Part shown: one piece after another, positions 13,774 through 15,237 of the stretch
How positions within the stretch are numbered: the first letter of the stretch is position 1
Layout of the letters: each line of letters opens with the position of its first letter
The notes under the pieces: generated by a model
Seen by the model: the letters and a program-made list of their open reading frames with translations, nothing else
What the model was told of the DNA's origin: nothing
The model's database searches: none
NCBI GenBank assembly: GCA_965661105.1
Contig: CBFICR010000066.1
Span: 1-15,237, forward strand
Length of the DNA: 15,237 nucleotides
Source: Eutrophocola sp965661105
GTDB lineage: Bacteria > Pseudomonadota > Gammaproteobacteria > Pseudomonadales > Pseudohongiellaceae
Reading direction: 5' to 3'
Made by a program: the position numbers and the translations under genes

Positions 13774-14250
13774 TTATTCGAACTGCCAGTCATTAACCAA
13801 CTTATACCTGGCCGTTCTTATTTTTTTGAATTTACCGTCTTCAATATCATAAATACCCCAGCTGATAATTCGCAATACCTGTCCTTTTTTAAGGGGCACT
13901 CCCCAAAAGCTCTCATCCCAGTCAGCGATGACTTCAAAGGTGGTGGGAATTTCAACGGCAAGCTTGTCGCCATCCCGAATAAAGGTGCTTACTTCTACTT
14001 TTTCACTGATGTACTTTTTTACATCCGCATAAAAATCCTTGATGCCCTGGGCACCACGAACTTCAGATCCATTCAACTCAAGCACCACATCCGGATGATA
14101 AAACTTGATAAAGGAAGGATCGTTGGCATTAAAAAGTGCCAGATATTCATCATAATCTGCTCGCGTCATGCCCCCTTCTGCCGCAATCAAGCTGACGGGA
14201 AATAGAATACAACTGGCTAGAAACAGTTTGAAGTAATTTTTCATATTCAT
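13774..14250 (-). CDS. Exported NTF2-like (SnoaL-type) protein
   Basis: A 158-residue protein with a signal peptide ending around LIA-AEGG (24-25). The mature part reads as the NTF2-like alpha+beta cone: an N-terminal helix (TRADYDEYLALFNAND), FYHPDVVLELNG, GIKDFYADVKKYI and then long strands ending GKFKKIRTARYKLV. Such domains are small-molecule pockets or enzymes (SnoaL cyclases, ketosteroid isomerases). No catalytic residue can be assigned. A second ATG six bases downstream (14244) has GAG at better spacing and may be the true start. It is the first gene of a two-gene unit with the PQQ dehydrogenase and lies behind a good promoter, so a supporting role in the same periplasmic oxidation is plausible but unproven. 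An open frame on the opposite strand covers most of it and is a shadow. Confidence 0.75.
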   Translation of the reverse strand: MNMKNYFKLFLASCILFPVSLIAAEGGMTRADYDEYLALFNANDPSFIKFYHPDVVLELNGSEVRGAQGIKDFYADVKKYISEKVEVSTFIRDGDKLAVEIPTTFEVIADWDESFWGVPLKKGQVLRIISWGIYDIEDGKFKKIRTARYKLVNDWQFE

Positions 14251-14334
14251 CTCAGAGAAACTTGTTCATCATTTTCCTGATCCATACTGCACACTGAAAA
14301 GCGTTTCGAGCGAAGATCGGGAGAGGCGAAATTA

Positions 14335-14362
14335 ATTTTAGCGAGAATAGTGCAATTGTGAA
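14335..14362 (-). promoter_or_regulatory. Candidate sigma70 promoter of the NTF2-like/PQQ dehydrogenase operon
   Basis: On the minus strand TTCACA (14357-14362, five of six matches) is followed after 16 bases by TAAAAT (14335-14340, five of six). The start would be near 14328, leaving a leader of about 78 bases. It is the best promoter match in the window. Confidence 0.5.
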
Positions 14363-14389
14363 GTGACGAGCCAAAAATTTAGTTCAACT

Positions 14390-14422
14390 ACACATCGGTC
14401 ACACATCGGTCACACATCGGTC
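14390..14422. repeat. Three perfect 11-bp direct repeats (ACACATCGGTC)
   Basis: Copies start at 14390, 14401 and 14412 with no mismatch and no gap. The 11-bp period is about one helical turn, so the copies face the same side of the DNA. They lie about 28 bases upstream of the -35 box of the promoter at 14335-14362, where an activator would bind. Confidence 0.9.
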
Positions 14423-14439
14423 AGCACAGTCGCTGGCTA

Positions 14440-14476
14440 CTATGCTGGTCCGGGCCGGAAAGGGACCACGCCATAG
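14440..14476. repeat. Imperfect hairpin-forming inverted repeat
   Basis: CTATG-C-TGGTCC (14440-14451) pairs with GGACCA-CGC-CATAG (14463-14476), leaving a one/three-base internal bulge and an 11-base loop. There is no T-tract on either side. It could be a regulator site or a structured end of the transcript coming from the gene at 14613. Confidence 0.45.
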
Positions 14477-14612
14477 TCACCCCGAACCTCGTTATCTCCC
14501 CCTTTAATACGTTTATGATTATTTGCAAATAGAGTGGGACGATCCGAGCATACTGCACCCACTGGTGCATCACAAGATGACAAAACACCTCAGCTTATGA
14601 CAAAAATGCGTG

Positions 14613-15017
14613 TCAGGATAAGGTATCACTGTTCTCACTAAATAGATGATCAATTAACACAACCGCTTCATCAAAGGTCTGCACAACCCGAATATTAATG
14701 CCTTTGAACTGACCTGCGGTTTTAAACATTTTAGAAACTGCCTGGCCATATACAGTCCCGGTGACAAAAATAGACCCCAGATAACCCTTGCTTAATGCCA
14801 GCGCTTTATATTTTCCGAATAAGTCATTGCTATCGTAATAGCCAAAATCAAGGGCATTGACGTCTGTAAAATCGACTATCTCATAAAAGGGCTGATTGAG
14901 ATCAGAATCTGCTTCCAGTTTCCGAAGATAATCGGTTACCTCTTCCATAGTTCCCTGGCCCAGCATACGGCAGTGAACATAGTGCTTTTTTATATTTTTA
15001 GTATAGCTAAGAGGCAT
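14613..15017 (-). CDS. Small cytosolic protein of unknown function, possibly STAS/SpoIIAA-like
   Basis: A 134-residue protein with AAAAGGAG six bases before its ATG, so it is very likely translated. There is no signal peptide or membrane segment. Predicted strands and helices alternate: HYVHCRML, EEVTDYLRKLEAD, FYEIVDFTDV, the helical SNDLFGKYKALALS, GSIFVTGTVYG, VSKMFKTAG, NIRVVQTFDEAVVLIDHLF. This order and the EIVDFTDV strand resemble SpoIIAA/STAS-like domains, which act in anti-anti-sigma control or lipid binding. The likeness is of pattern only and I do not recognise the family firmly. It is monocistronic and upstream of, but not close to, the NTF2-like/PQQ unit. Confidence 0.7.
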   Translation of the reverse strand: MPLSYTKNIKKHYVHCRMLGQGTMEEVTDYLRKLEADSDLNQPFYEIVDFTDVNALDFGYYDSNDLFGKYKALALSKGYLGSIFVTGTVYGQAVSKMFKTAGQFKGINIRVVQTFDEAVVLIDHLFSENSDTLS

Positions 15018-15237
15018 TGGGCTCCTTTTATTTGCTAATAAATCTATCAGGTTAATTGGCTATAGTCACTGAAGACGCCATTCTTTTGGCCTATGCAATT
15101 AAATTTGAGGAATATCACAGGATCAATGTATATAAAGCAGTAGAGGTAAGCCTTGAAATACAGTTACAATCAGGGCGTATTTAGGAAAAACAGATTCCTG
15201 CAATACTGTCGTTAATGACATGGAAAATCTGTACATA
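15018..15237. other. Non-coding end of window
   Basis: Apart from the ribosome binding site of the gene ending at 15017, nothing is firmly recognised in these 220 bases. ACAGATT (15190-15196) and AATCTGT (15226-15232) are perfect inverted copies 29 bases apart, enclosing a near-palindrome TGTCGTTAATGACA (15207-15220). It may be the promoter region of a gene beyond the window. Confidence 0.5.

Larger units (their letters stand above)
14251..14612. other. 362-bp non-coding region upstream of the NTF2-like/PQQ operon
   Basis: No protein or RNA gene is recognised. It holds the operon promoter, three 11-bp direct repeats, an imperfect hairpin (14440-14476), a 12-bp palindrome TATTTGCAAATA (14520-14531), an inverted repeat TGCACC/GGTGCA (14554-14569), and two ATGACAAAA copies 20 bases apart (14577 and 14597). 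The last ones lie just after the stop of the small gene at 14613. No T-tract terminator for that gene is seen. Confidence 0.7.

Noticed and set aside
13726..14205. 159-residue plus-strand open frame
   Set aside because: It is antisense to the NTF2-like gene, which has a signal peptide, a coherent fold pattern and the better context.
14209..14250. Lipobox LASC in the NTF2-like signal peptide
   Set aside because: The hydrophobic stretch before this Cys is only about five residues and continues well past it, which fits signal peptidase I cleavage near LIA-AEGG better.
14390..14422. 11-bp repeats as a CRISPR array or plasmid replication iterons
   Set aside because: There are no spacers, the units are too short for CRISPR, and no cas or rep gene is nearby.
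14554..14569. TGCACC/GGTGCA inverted repeat as terminator of the gene at 14613
   Set aside because: No T-tract follows on the minus strand.

Overview
The window looks like chromosomal DNA of a marine-type, aerobic Gammaproteobacterium of moderate GC. This is inferred from the gene content: glucosylglycerate osmolyte enzymes, malate synthase G, a periplasmic PQQ/haem c dehydrogenase and an OmpA-like barrel. The species cannot be named. I see no rRNA, tRNA, CRISPR, transposase or phage gene.

Left block (1-3587, minus strand). A glucosylglycerate operon reads phosphatase (HAD-IIB, MpgP/GpgP type), then glucosyl-3-phosphoglycerate synthase (GT81), then a GH13_18 phosphorylase cut by the window edge. 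Together they can make glucosylglycerate from an NDP-glucose and 3-phosphoglycerate and can also recover it as glucose-1-phosphate plus glycerate. A 414-bp divergent region with palindromes, a plausible sigma70 promoter and an unusual 12-bp tandem repeat separates it from a plus-strand pair: a flavin reductase-like FMN protein and an exported double-BON-domain protein (4002-5114).

Centre (5212-10685). A bidirectional terminator separates the BON gene from a large minus-strand exported protein with a carboxypeptidase-regulatory-like domain, one haem c site (CxxCH) and a Vgb-like propeller. Divergent from it are malate synthase G (glcB) and an exported duplicated VOC (glyoxalase-fold) protein, probably co-transcribed.

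Right block (10799-15237). An OmpA-like outer membrane barrel gene converges, through a second bidirectional terminator, on a minus-strand pair: an exported NTF2-like protein followed by a PQQ-dependent dehydrogenase with an N-terminal cytochrome c. This pair has a good sigma70 promoter with three perfect 11-bp direct repeats upstream, at the place expected for an activator. A small minus-strand protein of unknown function and about 220 bp of non-coding DNA finish the window.

Main points of interest: the synthesis-plus-phosphorolysis operon; the Asp-x-Asp signature of the PQQ enzyme, which predicts lanthanide use; the helically phased 11-bp repeats; the codon-phased 12-bp repeat leader with two copies of an anti-Shine-Dalgarno-like sequence; and the three-part haem/propeller protein. 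None of these amounts to a clearly new defence or mobile system.
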